From the NCBI GenBank assembly GCA_949987705.1, contig OX465283.1:78811720-78875719 (forward strand): 64,000 nt of DNA. The letters are read 5' to 3'. Every line of letters starts with the position of its first letter. Positions within the stretch are counted from its first letter, which is position 1. The translations under genes were made by a program, and so were the position numbers. The notes under the pieces are model-generated. The model searched no databases. It had not been told where the DNA came from and was given only the letters and a program-made list of their open reading frames with translations. Positions 22,980 to 32,947 of this stretch are shown here, piece by piece. This DNA is from Thereva unica (lineage: Eukaryota > Arthropoda > Insecta > Diptera > Therevidae).

Positions 22980-23074
22980 CATAGACAAATAAAATGTAAG
23001 GTGCTCCATTTCAAACAAGAAAAGTCTGCACTTTTCTGTTCCGTTTCCTCCATTTAGGTTTTCTCCAGACGAAA
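22980..23074. repeat. Extra, diverged P-like terminus in direct orientation
   Basis: CATAGACAAATAAAATGTAAGG ... CTCCAGACGAAAG is a diverged copy of the outer 110 bp of the left TIR, in the same orientation as at 18216. It sits directly against the inner end of the right arm. Facing the right terminus at 32439, it could form a second, shorter pair of ends. Confidence 0.7.
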
Positions 23075-23194
23075 GCCGAATTTTTTTTGTGGATTAGGAT
23101 TACAGGGGAAACCACTTAAAAAACACGCCAAAAACTTTACCCCTGCGGTGGTGTGGAAAGGAGTATTTATTTTAACAAAATACTAAATACTATT

Positions 23195-23558
23195 TTGGTG
23201 TCGCGATGGTATTGCGTCCTAAGCGTCACCAAGGTATTTCACAACAACTCGCAATAACCGTAAAATGAAATGGTATTTCACAACAACTCGCAATAACCGT
23301 AAAATAAACTATTTATTTATATTAACAAAACTTTATTTAGAATATTAAAATTGAATACATGAAATAGGTTACTAAAAACAAAGGCGGAATATGTCGCGTC
23401 CGAGAATTCAAGACAGGTCTTTCTTTATCGAAGATATCGCGTGACCGACGCCAAGATGTCTGGTGATTAATTGTTTTTTCTATTTTCTTTTCTCTGAAGT
23501 TGGTTGCAATTGCAGGTTCTCTAAAGGTGGCTTTTGTTGTCAAACGGTGGTCGCCACA
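23195..23558 (-). repeat. 3' LTR of the RT-less gypsy element
   Basis: On the minus strand it runs TGTGGCGACCACC ... CGCGACACCAA. It matches 26460-26823 without differences that I noticed. Near its end it contains a tandem duplication of about 45 bp (GGTATTTCACAACAACTCGC, two copies at about 23233 and 23274). Confidence 0.93.
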
Positions 23559-23581
23559 GCACTCCCCTTCCAGAGGGATTG

Positions 23582-25589
23582 CTAATCCCTAAATCGTACA
23601 GGCTGCTTAATCTTACGGGTTCTTGTTGTTTTCTCTTCCTGTGGTTGTATAGCTGTCATCGGTCGATTTGTTATTGGTGTTGGTTGATGTGAGGTTTCCC
23701 TTTGTACTTCAGGTGTAACAGTTTCGTGCGCTGTTTCTGTGATGACATAAGCCGGTTTCAATCTGTCGATCGAGATAGTAGTCTCTCTTCCTTTACAAAG
23801 TACCCTGAATGTTTTCTCCCCTCTTTGTGTCACCAAGTACGGACCTTCGTAAGGGGGTGTCAATGGTGATTTGACCTTGTCGTCCCGAACAAAAACATGT
23901 GAGGTTGAATGCAGGTCTCTTGACACGAAGACTTTCTCGTTGGCATGGTTTGATGCTGGCGCTGGTTTTACTTCTTCGAAGTGTTTTCTGAGGCGGGAAA
24001 CGAACTCGCTTTCGCTGACGGCATGTTCTGTAGATTTCGTGAAAAATTCTCCCGGTAGTCGTAAGGCTTGTCCGTAAACCATTTCAGCAATTGATGACTT
24101 CAATTCTTCTTTATATGTCGCTCTGACGCCCAAGAGAATAGTTGGTAATTTCGTTGTCCAATCCCTAGACATCTGTCCTTTTAAAACGGCTTTTAACGTA
24201 CGATGGAAGCGTTCCACGAGGCCATTCGCCTGCGGGTGGTAGGCGGTTGTCCGTATATGATTTGCACCCAGCAGCCGTGCCAGTTCTGCAAACAGTGAGC
24301 TCTCAAATTGCCTCCCTTGGTCTGTAGTAACTCGTTCCGGTGTGCCGAATCTGCAGATCCATCCTGAGTAGAATGTGGAGGCGACTGTTTCTGCCGTGAT
24401 ATCCTGCATCGGAAAAGCTTCCACCCATCTTGTATACCTGTCAATGATAGTCAAACAATACACGTAGCCATTCGAAGGTGGGAGTGGACCCACAATGTCA
24501 GTATGAACGTGTTCAAATCTGTTATTTGGAACGTTGAACGGTGCTATCTTGCTCTTCGTGTGTCTATGGATTTTTCCTCGCTGGCATATTAGACATGATT
24601 TTACCAATCGGTTTACTTCTGCGTTTAGGCCGGGCCAAACATAACGTGCTGCTATGAGCTTCCTAGATGCTCGCGTTCCTGGATGTGACAGCCCATGGAG
24701 AGAATCGAAAACAGTCTTCCTGAAGCTTTTCGGGACAAATGGTCGAATTGTATTTTCATTAACATCACAGTATAGCTTAAAATTGCTATTCGGGATTGTG
24801 CAGATCTTAAGTTTTAGCGATGTTTTTCCTCTCTCGGTGATCTCCTTCAACTCTTCGTCGGTCTGCTGAGCCTTCGCCATCATGTCGAAATCAATTGGCG
24901 TCGGAGTGGTTATGGTTTCCAATCTTGACAAACAGTCGGCAACGACGTTATCTCTTCCGCTAACGTGGGCAATTTCGGTCGTAAATTGGCTAATATAATC
25001 TAGCTGGCGTGTCTGACGGGGCGATAACTTTTCCCATTTCTGTTGGAATGCAAACGTTAACGGCTTATGGTCCGTGAGAACGACGAAGTTATTTCCTTCC
25101 AAAAAATAGCGAAAGTACTTGATCCCTTCGTAAATAGCTAAAAGTTCGCGGTCATACGTGATAGTTTTAATCATTAAAGCTGTTTTGATGATTCTTCCTA
25201 TTGTGCGTACGTTCGTCTCTTGGTCTATTAACGCTTTGCCCTTGATATTTACCAGCAGTCCGTAATATTCTAAAAAATCTGCGCCCAGTATTGGTTTAGT
25301 GACATCTGCCACAATAAAGGTCCATGGGAATTGCCTTCTTAGTCCTAGGTTTAAGTTAATTGTTCTTTGACCAAAGACTTTGATTGGAGTGTTATTAGCT
25401 GCAAACAATTTAAAGATTGTAGTAGAGGGGTTCTGGTACTTCAAATTACCTGGTGGGAGCACTGAGACGTCGGCTCCCGTGTCGACGAGAAATTCTGTGT
25501 TGGTTGTTCTATCTCGTATACAAAGGCGACAGGATCTACCAGCGCCGTCTCTAGTCGCTGAAGACGACGCACTTTCTAGTTTAAATTAG
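23582..25589 (-). CDS. Gypsy Pol with RT deleted: protease, RNase H end, integrase
   Basis: The frame opens near 25589, just upstream of the gag stop and in a different frame, so it is probably reached by frameshifting. The protease comes first, with the active-site motif [15 protein letters not shown] and [14 protein letters not shown]. Right after [13 protein letters not shown] the sequence jumps near 25170 to the late RNase H part ([28 protein letters not shown]). The whole RT palm is missing. Integrase follows: zinc-binding HGLSHPG...H and CLICQRGK, then the DDE residues in [21 protein letters not shown] and [13 protein letters not shown], and a C-terminal region with [16 protein letters not shown] and [10 protein letters not shown]. 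The frame is otherwise unbroken to its stop. Because the deletion keeps the frame, an RT-less polyprotein could be made. Confidence 0.88.
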
Positions 25590-26358
25590 GTTGCTTGTTA
25601 TAATTGCAGGGTGGCCTGCAGGAACGGGCTGTATCTCCGAATCTTCTGTGGAACCAACAGTGAGGGTGACGTTCTTTGCTACGTTGTCTTGGTCGCTCTC
25701 GGCTTCGAGATCTTTGGTATTTATTGCGGCGTGTTTCTAGCTGGTGAATTCTGGCTGTGAGTGTTTCGATTTGTTGTCGTAATTGTAGCGTTGTATTGCT
25801 TTCCTGGTCGACTGTATTAATATTGTTGCCTTGCGACACTTCCCACACTTTATCAGCCGTTTCGGCAATATTACTTAATTCCCCTGTGATAGTGGACAGG
25901 ATCATTTGGACCTGTTCTGGCAGTCTCTGCAACCATAAAGATTTAAGGATGTCATCTGTAAGTTTATCCGCGGCTAAGTCTCTCATCTCTCTTAACAGTT
26001 GCGTTGGCTTTTTGTCTCCTAATGGTGCTTCTCTCAATAACTTTTTTAACCTTGTCTGCTCCGAATCAGCGAATTGTGACGTTAGGCGTCTTTTCAGGGA
26101 CTCATATTTTGCTCCCTTTGGTGGGTTAAGTATTATATCGCTTACCTGCGCTAAAATAGCACTTTCCACAGCAGCAACCACTGTGTGGTACTTTGTTTCG
26201 TCGTCGGTAATTGCGGCTCTTACAAATTGTGACTCGATCTGCGAGAACCACAACGCCGGATTTGGTTTCCAGAACGGGGGCAGTTTCACTGCAACTCGAG
26301 AAACCTCTGCTGTCCCGTGTGGGGGAATTTGTCGTTCTGAGTTCTCCTCGTCAACCAT
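25576..26358 (-). CDS. Gypsy Gag, 260 aa
   Basis: A full-length frame starting MVDEENSER. Residues 25-150 form the capsid-like region with [38 protein letters not shown] and [14 protein letters not shown], motifs typical of insect gypsy Gags. A coiled segment ([19 protein letters not shown]) and an Arg/Ser-rich segment follow. The end is a CCHC-like knuckle, [18 protein letters not shown]. It would form the virus-like particle core. It lies directly downstream of the 5' LTR, and pol begins at its end. Confidence 0.9.
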   Translation of the reverse strand: MVDEENSERQIPPHGTAEVSRVAVKLPPFWKPNPALWFSQIESQFVRAAITDDETKYHTVVAAVESAILAQVSDIILNPPKGAKYESLKRRLTSQFADSEQTRLKKLLREAPLGDKKPTQLLREMRDLAADKLTDDILKSLWLQRLPEQVQMILSTITGELSNIAETADKVWEVSQGNNINTVDQESNTTLQLRQQIETLTARIHQLETRRNKYQRSRSRERPRQRSKERHPHCWFHRRFGDTARSCRPPCNYNKQPNLN

Positions 26359-26459
26359 TGAATAAAAATTCGATGTACTAAATTGTTAACTGAAACGAAC
26401 CGACCGTCAATCACTGTTACGCGTATTAATTGTCGTGTTTTATTGTCGGGGTCACCACT

Positions 26460-26823
26460 TTGGTGTCGCGATGGTATTGCGTCCTAAGCGTCACCAAGGT
26501 ATTTCACAACAACTCGCAATAACCGTAAAATGAAATGGTATTTCACAACAACTCGCAATAACCGTAAAATAAACTATTTATTTATATTAACAAAACTTTA
26601 TTTAGAATATTAAAATTGAATACATGAAATAGGTTACTAAAAACAAAGGCGGAATATGTCGCGTCCGAGAATTCAAGACAGGTCTTTCTTTATCGAAGAT
26701 ATCGCGTGACCGACGCCAAGATGTCTGGTGATTAATTGTTTTTTCTATTTTCTTTTCTCTGAAGTTGGTTGCAATTGCAGGTTCTCTAAAGGTGGCTTTT
26801 GTTGTCAAACGGTGGTCGCCACA
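26460..26823 (-). repeat. 5' LTR of the RT-less gypsy element
   Basis: The promoter-bearing LTR for minus-strand transcription of gag-pol. It appears identical to 23195-23558. The candidate primer-binding site lies immediately inside (26444-26460). Confidence 0.93.
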
Positions 26824-28140
26824 CTATTATAAAATTATAATTGCGCCAAGTTAAAATTTACCCCTAAAAAAGAAAAGGTCACCGCTGAAATTACGATACT
26901 TTCCAGGATAAATAATAATAAAGATCGAAAGATATTCAAGTTTTATGTATTTTTATAACGCCATTAAATAAAACTCTCATATTAGCTGCACTATTAAGTG
27001 AGAAAGTCGATAAATAGCCATAGCCCAATATTTCCACTTTTCATATTTTTAAATTTGTTGATGCTAAATCTTGAAATCCTTGCAAAACGCAATAATTTCC
27101 TTCTACAAAATAAACATATTCCGGAAATGTTGGTTACAAATCGAAACGAAATCAAAATTCGTTCGGAAATTCGAACGGTTTTACTAAATTTTTCAAAATA
27201 CGTAACCAATCGGAAAGTTGCACATAAACAGCAAAATTGCAACTTCCTCCAAAAGTCTGAAGATTTTTGTCATTTAAACAAAATCTCAAACAAAACATAA
27301 AACAGCTTTTTTCTTTTTTCAATTGATTTCCACCAACAATTTTCTCCCTTTAAGAAAATGTACCTACATAGTAAAAATATACACATTCGTATGTACATCC
27401 ATATGTACGTATGTTAGTGCAAGATCCGGTGTAAGAAATATATACCCTCATCTGTTATTTGATGATGACAACTATTATATGATAGATAATATATACATTG
27501 ATAAAACGCACATGGGTTGCCTAGCTAAATCGCGTACCGAAGGTGTTAAATAAAAGATATTGTAATTAACTTTTTTGGGCCAACTACCCTCATTTGTTAA
27601 TCATAAAATTCGTCCATTAACTGACAGAATATGACACAAAGAAGAGGAAAAATAGGGGTTGCCTGATTTCTTCCGGGCCCAATTGTGGGGTTGCCAGGTA
27701 TAAACAGGTAAGCAAGCGTAGATAATATACCCTCATCTGTTATTTAATCAATTTTTTTATGAAATTAAAGGTTATTTCATTCCCTATCAAACAGTGTTGG
27801 GTTGCCTCAGCAAAAGTGTGGCACAACGAAGGTTGCCTAGATTTTAGAGTTCTTCTGTAAGAAGATTTTTTGTTCTTTGTTTTTGTTCGTTCCATATGTT
27901 CTTTTGAAACCTGCGATACATGAGGGACTAGTGACACAAAGGGTGATTCTAGAGCAATTTTAATGTAGTCCCACAAGAATCGTGTTGAGTTAAACATTTC
28001 CGTATTTATAACTAGAGCTCGTGTATTATTTTACTAGCAAGGGAATGAAGTATGCGATTCAGTATCGATTTCTTTTATAGAGAACCCGCAGAGCTCAGAG
28101 ATAAGCAACCTATGTACTATTGACTATTCCATCTATAGCC

Positions 28141-28221
28141 ATGTCAAATAAAGAGCAAGTTCTATTCGAAAATGTAGTGCAGAGAAGAATGAAAGAAGTG
28201 TCAACGGGAACCTACGGTTGA
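28141..28221 (+). other. Possible start of a lost transposase frame
   Basis: A short frame from an ATG (MSNKEQVLFENVVQRRMK...) of 26 codons lies just inside the left arm of the 4.7-kb TIR element. Its position suits the start of the lost element gene, but nothing identifies it. Low certainty. Confidence 0.2.
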
Positions 28222-28373
28222 TTACTCTACTCACTTTCATTCAATACTATCACGACAAAACGCTGCTTTTGTAATTGAACTGCATATGGCCTTATCTCTT
28301 ATTGGTGCTGCTTACAGGTGACGTCAGCAGAAAGGACAAGGAATGACAAGGTATTCCCTTCTTAAGGTGCGTT

Positions 28374-30195
28374 TCCACTGCGGTCTGCAGACAGTGCGCG
28401 CACATAAAAATCCACAAAAATAGAGCAAAAAACGAAAAATTTCGAACTGTGCGGAGACAAAGTTTTCATGGCGTATCTACTAAAATCTTGCAGGAAGCAT
28501 ATGAAAAGTCTCAAAATATGGTTTAAAAGACTGTGCGCGCACTCTGTAGAGACAAGACTTTAGGTGGATACGACCTTGAATGATGAAATTCTTGTGTGCG
28601 CACAATGTTTTATGTTTTCCGATTTAAGTCTAGATATTTTACCACGCTTCAGTTGCTATTTGTTCGGCGATATAAAAAAATGAGCCTGGAGGACGAAAAT
28701 TTATTAATACTATTTACGCAGATACTATGTACAAATCGAAATGGCTTGCTATGCCGCATTTTAAAAATTTTCGCTGGAAGGCACATTCCGAAATTACAAA
28801 TTTTATCCGCAAGACCACTGGCAGAACAGGTAAGAGCGAAGGCGTCGCTAGTCAAGGCGAAGGCGTCGTCAGCTACAAATATGTAGGGGACTTTGGTTCC
28901 TCCTTCCATAAGCTGTCTGGCTCCGGAAAATTTAATGTCTTTTTGTCTATCATTGTGGATAAGGAGGAGTTGTTAAAGACGCCCAATCATTTATTTTTGT
29001 ATTCTTTGAATTCGACATCCCACAATCAGGGCCGGCGCTTGGGGATTTGCGCCCGGTGCACTATGCCATATCGCGCCCCATAAGCTGTTCATTTTTGAAC
29101 GCAATGAAGTACGAAGGAAAAGACAAGCACTCGTGGAATAAGAGAAAGAATATTCATTATTTCACATCATAGTCTAATCTCCCATGACATAAAAGGTGCC
29201 CCATCGAACACCTCAAAACAATAAAGTGAGATTGGCTGAAAAACATGTTATGAACATGTAACGCCCGCCAGACTAGTAAAAATTTGTTAATTGCTATTTT
29301 TTATGAATTTTTAAATTTTGTTAAAAAGTCATGTTTTTTTCCTGTTTAGTCTGGAGACAAAATTCCAAAATGGCTGAAAATTGGTACACAGTTTCCTTAT
29401 GACTTTTAAAGAAAACAATTTCGGAATCCAGCTTGCGTATAGCCTTCTAGCGTATAGTTTGTTTGAAAAGTTGGCTGTTGTGAAAACCCATGCTATTCTT
29501 CATCAAATTTCAAACGGGAATTAACGAATACATCCAATTTTTGATGGTTGGCCTATGTGAAACTCGCCAATATTAATTTGTTTAGATAGTAATACCCCGG
29601 CTTCACCCCACGTTAAAAAATGGATGCCCTCATATAACACCCAGTAGTGCAAACGCGAGGCTCACTGCCTTCTCCTTATGCATCCAGACTACGCTTAGCC
29701 TTTCCTATTCTTTTTCTATTTTCAGGTCAAGCTTACTACTAGACATTGCACCATGAGTTGAACGACATGACGGTCTAGTGGTACAAAGGGTGATTGCTGA
29801 GCTTGACCATGCCACATAAAAAAAACCGCGTTCGAAAACTATTTCTTCAAAATAATCCCCTTGTCTGTCCTAAGATATTTCGTGTTTCCCATATTCACTG
29901 GAAAACAAAAGATACGCCTCAAGAAGCTACTTCAAGACTTTTCGAAGTCTTTTTTCAAGTATCCACTGAATTTACATATCCGCGCACAGTCCCCGCAGAA
30001 GTTCTCCGCACCGAACCAGAAGATTTTTCAATGGATACATTGTGTATCCACTGGAATATCGGTGTGCGTGTGTAGTCTCCGCACTTTTTATCTCCGTACA
30101 TTTTTTATCTCCGAATATTGATTTTGGTGGAGACACTTTGGCGGATAATATATGGAGATAGTGCGGAGACTAAACTCTTGGTGGATACGCACCTT
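28374..30195. repeat. Region bounded by AAGGTGCGTWTCCAC inverted ends
   Basis: AAGGTGCGTTTCCAC at 28374 and its inverse at 30181-30195 (GTGGATACGCACCTT) could be the ends of one element. A similar inverse at 28564-28577 (GTGGATACGACCTT) could instead close a shorter 204-bp MITE. GCGGAGAC and GTGCGCGCAC motifs recur near both ends. In the middle, CAGGGCCGGCGC at 29027 looks like a hAT-type terminus without a visible partner, and a LINE 3' end sits at 29675. The frames of about 90-118 aa at 28596-29083 show no recognised domain. Confidence 0.35.
29675..29826 (+). mobile_element. 5'-truncated LINE copy (3' end only)
   Basis: This matches the last 150 bp of the LINE at 32.9-36.0 kb, from the end of ORF2 (TGCATCCAGAC) through the 3' UTR to a short A-run. 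It contains the conserved 3' hairpin: GGTCAAGCT (29725-29733) pairs with AGCTTGACC (29800-29808), and ACTACTAGAC (29735-29744) pairs with GTCTAGTGGT (29773-29782). Confidence 0.8.
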
Positions 30196-30542
30196 TACAC
30201 GCAAGAAATCTTATAAAAATATAGAAGTGGAAAGACGAAAGACCAGACAGCAGCGGGAACTTGAACTTTTGTCCTCTGTGATCCGTAGAGTTTTCGCATT
30301 TTTTCGCTTTTCTTCGTTTTGCACGCACACTGGTTTTATCAAAACTTGTACATGGACGACTAACAGCATCGCTTGATTCCATATTTCTTACGGAAACAAT
30401 CATAATGCAACTCAAGCCTTAGTTGATTAATTTCACAAAAGCGGAACTTCGTCAAAATGCGTCCTGAGGAATGCGGTTGGGTTTTTGATAACTATTTAAA
30501 GTCAAATGGTAGCAAGGCCTCAGGGACCTTTGATGGTGCCGG

Positions 30543-31062
30543 TGTTGACGTGACAAGTACTAAATAAATGGTGACAAATAAATTAATTAATTTTGAGTTG
30601 ACAGGAAAGCAAAGCATCCTATATATGGCAGTTCTAATACTATAAAAATTATAGTAAAAGTTATCAAAAGCTCGCCTACTAAAATATCAGAGCGAGCTTG
30701 AATCAAGGAAACAGTATAAAAGGCAAGTCCCAGGATATACAAATTATTCTTTACCTACAAGTGGGATTCACCACACCGGGTAAGGAATCTAACACAGATA
30801 GGGTTAGATACGGTTTGGGGTTTACCAAATCGTAACAGAGGTTTAGTAACAAGAATCTAACAAGAATTAACCAAGAATTAAACAAGAATTAAACAAGAAT
30901 TAACATTAAGATTACGCGTTTCCATATTGTTCGAGTATTAGTGTTTGGTTAATAAATAACAACCATTCCATTTAATATCTTCTTTTATTTCATCAATATC
31001 AAGATCATTTCATACTTACAAATAGTGATTATCCGTAAAAAGAGAAGTCACACGCAAAAACA
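30543..31062 (+). mobile_element. Solo LTR, 520 bp, TSD GCCGG
   Basis: It starts TGTTGACGTG and ends GCAAAAACA, flanked by GCCGG at 30538-30542 and 31063-31067. Inside are a TATA box (TATAAAAG at 30715-30722), a five-fold repeat of an 11-bp AACAAGAATTA unit (about 30840-30905) and AATAAA at 30951. No internal retroelement genes lie next to it, so it is best read as a solo LTR left by recombination. Strand is inferred from the TATA-to-polyA order. The family is uncertain (5-bp TSD fits gypsy or BEL). Confidence 0.7.
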
Positions 31063-31169
31063 GCCGGTACGTCAAAGAGATAAATCCTGGGTAACGCCAC
31101 CTGCGATCTAAGGTCTTCACGATCTAAGATTTTCCGATATGCTACCGAATCCTACCTCAACCTCCACGA

Positions 31170-31475
31170 AGATGTAGATTTTACATCGGGTGTCCCCTGG
31201 ATGCTCTTGTGTACGCAAGAGTAACAGACTGAGGAGGGCGAAAGGCGAGTGTTTCGCGCCTCAAGACGAAGCAAATACCGGACTGGTCCTCCAGGTTGGG
31301 GGTTAGGCGGCAGGCTGACAACCTTTCACCGTAAAAACCTACCCGTCACGAATCCTCAAGGCAGGCCTCGGACAGGATTGAGGAGGCCAAGGCTCGATTT
31401 GGGCTGTAGCGCCATTGGATGGATGGATTTAAAGTCAACGTGGTTCGTAGGAGACAACGCCCTTACAAGTTGAGT
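31170..31475 (+). other. Possible 5' fragment of an RTE-like LINE
   Basis: A GC-richer stretch with GGTCCTCCAGGTTGGGGGTT and GCAGGCTGACAACC, giving a frame ending NLPVTNPQGRPRTGLRRP. It resembles leader sequences upstream of RTE-type endonucleases as I remember them, but there is no diagnostic domain here. Confidence 0.3.
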
Positions 31476-31479
31476 ATAT

Positions 31480-31569
31480 TCTCAAAAAATTCCAAAAAAA
31501 ATGAGAGCGAGGAAGAAATGGAAATAGATTTTGAGATAGGCACTTCTGACGAGTCAAAGTCGGAATAAG
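31480..31569 (+). pseudogene. Orphan acidic C-terminal coding end
   Basis: The frame SKNSKKNESEEEMEIDFEIG then TSDESKSE ends in TAA at 31567-31569 and is followed by AATAAA near 31627. Acidic tails ending just before the TIR are common for DNA-transposon proteins. It sits where the last exon of the 4.7-kb TIR element's own gene would be expected. The upstream exons are not recognisable. Confidence 0.4.
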
Positions 31570-32446
31570 TTTTTATATAGTTTGCATTCCATAATTTTGT
31601 TGTTGTTGCTGTTAAATTAATGTGTGAATAAAAAAATCATTATTAATATTTAATCTAATTTGAATCTATCATTTAATCAATGCAGCTGCGCTCACACAAC
31701 CGGAAAAAGAGTTCTTTCAGAAGAACTCTAAAATCTAGGCAACCTTCGTTGTGCCACACTTTTGCTGAGGCAACCCAACACTGTTTGATAGGGAATGAAA
31801 TAACCTTTAATTTCATAAAAAAATTTATTAAATAACAGATGAGGGTATATTATCTACGCTTGCTTACCTGTATATACCTGGCAACCCCACAATTGGGCCC
31901 GGCAGAAATCAGGCAACCCCTATTTTTCCTCTTCTTTGTGTCATATTCTGTCAGTTAATGGACGAATTTTATGATTAACAAATGAGGGTAGTTGGCCCAA
32001 AAAAGTTAATTACAATATCTTTTATTTAACACCTTCGGTACGCGATTTAGCTAGGCAACCCATGTGCGTTTTATCAATGTATATATTATCTATCATATAA
32101 TAGTTGTCATCATCAAATAACAGATGAGGGTATATATTTCTTATACCGGATCTTAGACTATGTCGATATTTCATAAGCAACCAAACCTTTAAAAAAGCGC
32201 AAGCGTAAACAACTCGACCATGCTCCCAACCATCGCTATCAATTGCCTCCATTTACTTTTGCTCTCTTCAGATAAAACTTACTCAAAGCTCTCGACAGTG
32301 GCATAGAAAACAAAGAATTAGCGGGGGCATTTTTCGTCTGGAGGAAGCTTGAAATGGAGGAAATAGGAAAGCTCTTTTTTTAGAATCTTGTACACTTTCC
32401 TTGTATGAAATGGAACATCTTTCCTTTTATTTGTCTATGGTTTTAG

Positions 32447-32947
32447 TGATAGAAATTTTTGTTTTAAACCTCTAAAATCAATGGGGATGGGTTTTCAACA
32501 TTAGTTTAATAATATAAATAATAATATTTCTTTATAAGTGCATAATAATCATAAAATAGACACATTTTTTAATTTTGTTATTTTTTAGTAAAAATTGAAA
32601 AAAGCTGGTTTGCGCCTGAATTTAAAAAAGCATTTCAAAGCCCTTAACGCATGTTAGAAGAAAAGCCAAAAGTTTCGGGTCTAAAAATAGATTCCTGCGC
32701 GGGTATTCCTTTTTTTGTTTGTTTCGGATGGGGGTGGGTGGGCTGAAACTACGATGATTTCTTGGTCGGTGGCTGAAATTTATCAATGAATTAATGAATG
32801 GGAAGAGAGATTTAATAGGAAATTTTGCATCGCGTTTTTTTTTAATTTGAGAAAAATGAAATAGGTTTTTTTTTGAGCAAAAATTCAAGTTTTGGTGTAT
32901 TTATTTTATTATTGCTTACAGAGAAATGAAATGAGACAAATGAGGTC
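32447..32947. other. Spacer and possible LINE leader
   Basis: AT-rich, no coding motifs on either strand. Its right part probably contains the 5' UTR of the LINE that follows; the exact 5' end was not found. Confidence 0.35.

Larger units (their letters stand above)
23195..26823 (-). mobile_element. Ty3/gypsy-like LTR retrotransposon lacking RT
   Basis: Two LTRs of about 364 bp (23195-23558 and 26460-26823) flank gag and a pol from which the RT and first part of RNase H are deleted. CTATT is duplicated at 23190-23194 and 26824-26828, inside the right arm of the P-like element. Removing the insert restores a sequence matching the other arm with one mismatch. The LTRs look identical by eye, including the same 68-residue frame. 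On the minus strand AAGTGGTGACCCCGAC follows the 5' LTR and could be the primer-binding site. GGAAGGGGAGTGC precedes the 3' LTR as polypurine tract. The element is young but cannot replicate by itself. Confidence 0.93.
27415..32158. mobile_element. 4.7-kb TIR element with about 450-bp inverted arms
   Basis: The ends are TAGTGCAAGATCCGG and, reversed at the right, GTCTAAGATCCGG, with arms of about 450 bp (27415-27870 and 31705-32158). TATGT flanks both sides (27410-27414 and 32159-32163) and interrupts the right arm of the P-like element, whose intact left arm shows the empty site. Each arm carries three copies of ACCCTCATCTGTTATTT-like sequence and about five of GGGTTGCC, suggesting transposase-binding arrays. 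Inside are a solo LTR, LINE debris and at 31480-31569 a short acidic coding end. No transposase core is recognisable. Superfamily unknown. Confidence 0.82.
18216..32439 (-). mobile_element. P-element-like transposon, about 980-bp TIRs, split by nested elements
   Basis: The left arm is 18216-19197. Its reverse complement is found in three pieces: 23075-23194, 26829-27414 and 32164-32439. The interruptions are a gypsy element and a 4.7-kb TIR element. Termini start CATAGACAAATAAAAGG. GTTTTAG adjoins both ends (18209-18215 and 32440-32446), close to the 8-bp duplication known for P elements. The two arms are almost identical (one residue differs between the 100-aa frames they contain). Between the arms, on the minus strand, lie a THAP domain and a P-type transposase. 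Without nested DNA the element would be about 5.4 kb. TIRs this long are unusual for P elements, whose TIRs are typically tens of bases. Confidence 0.85.

Noticed and set aside
23337..23543. 68-aa frame, also at 26602-26808
   Set aside because: It lies wholly inside the two LTRs of the gypsy element.
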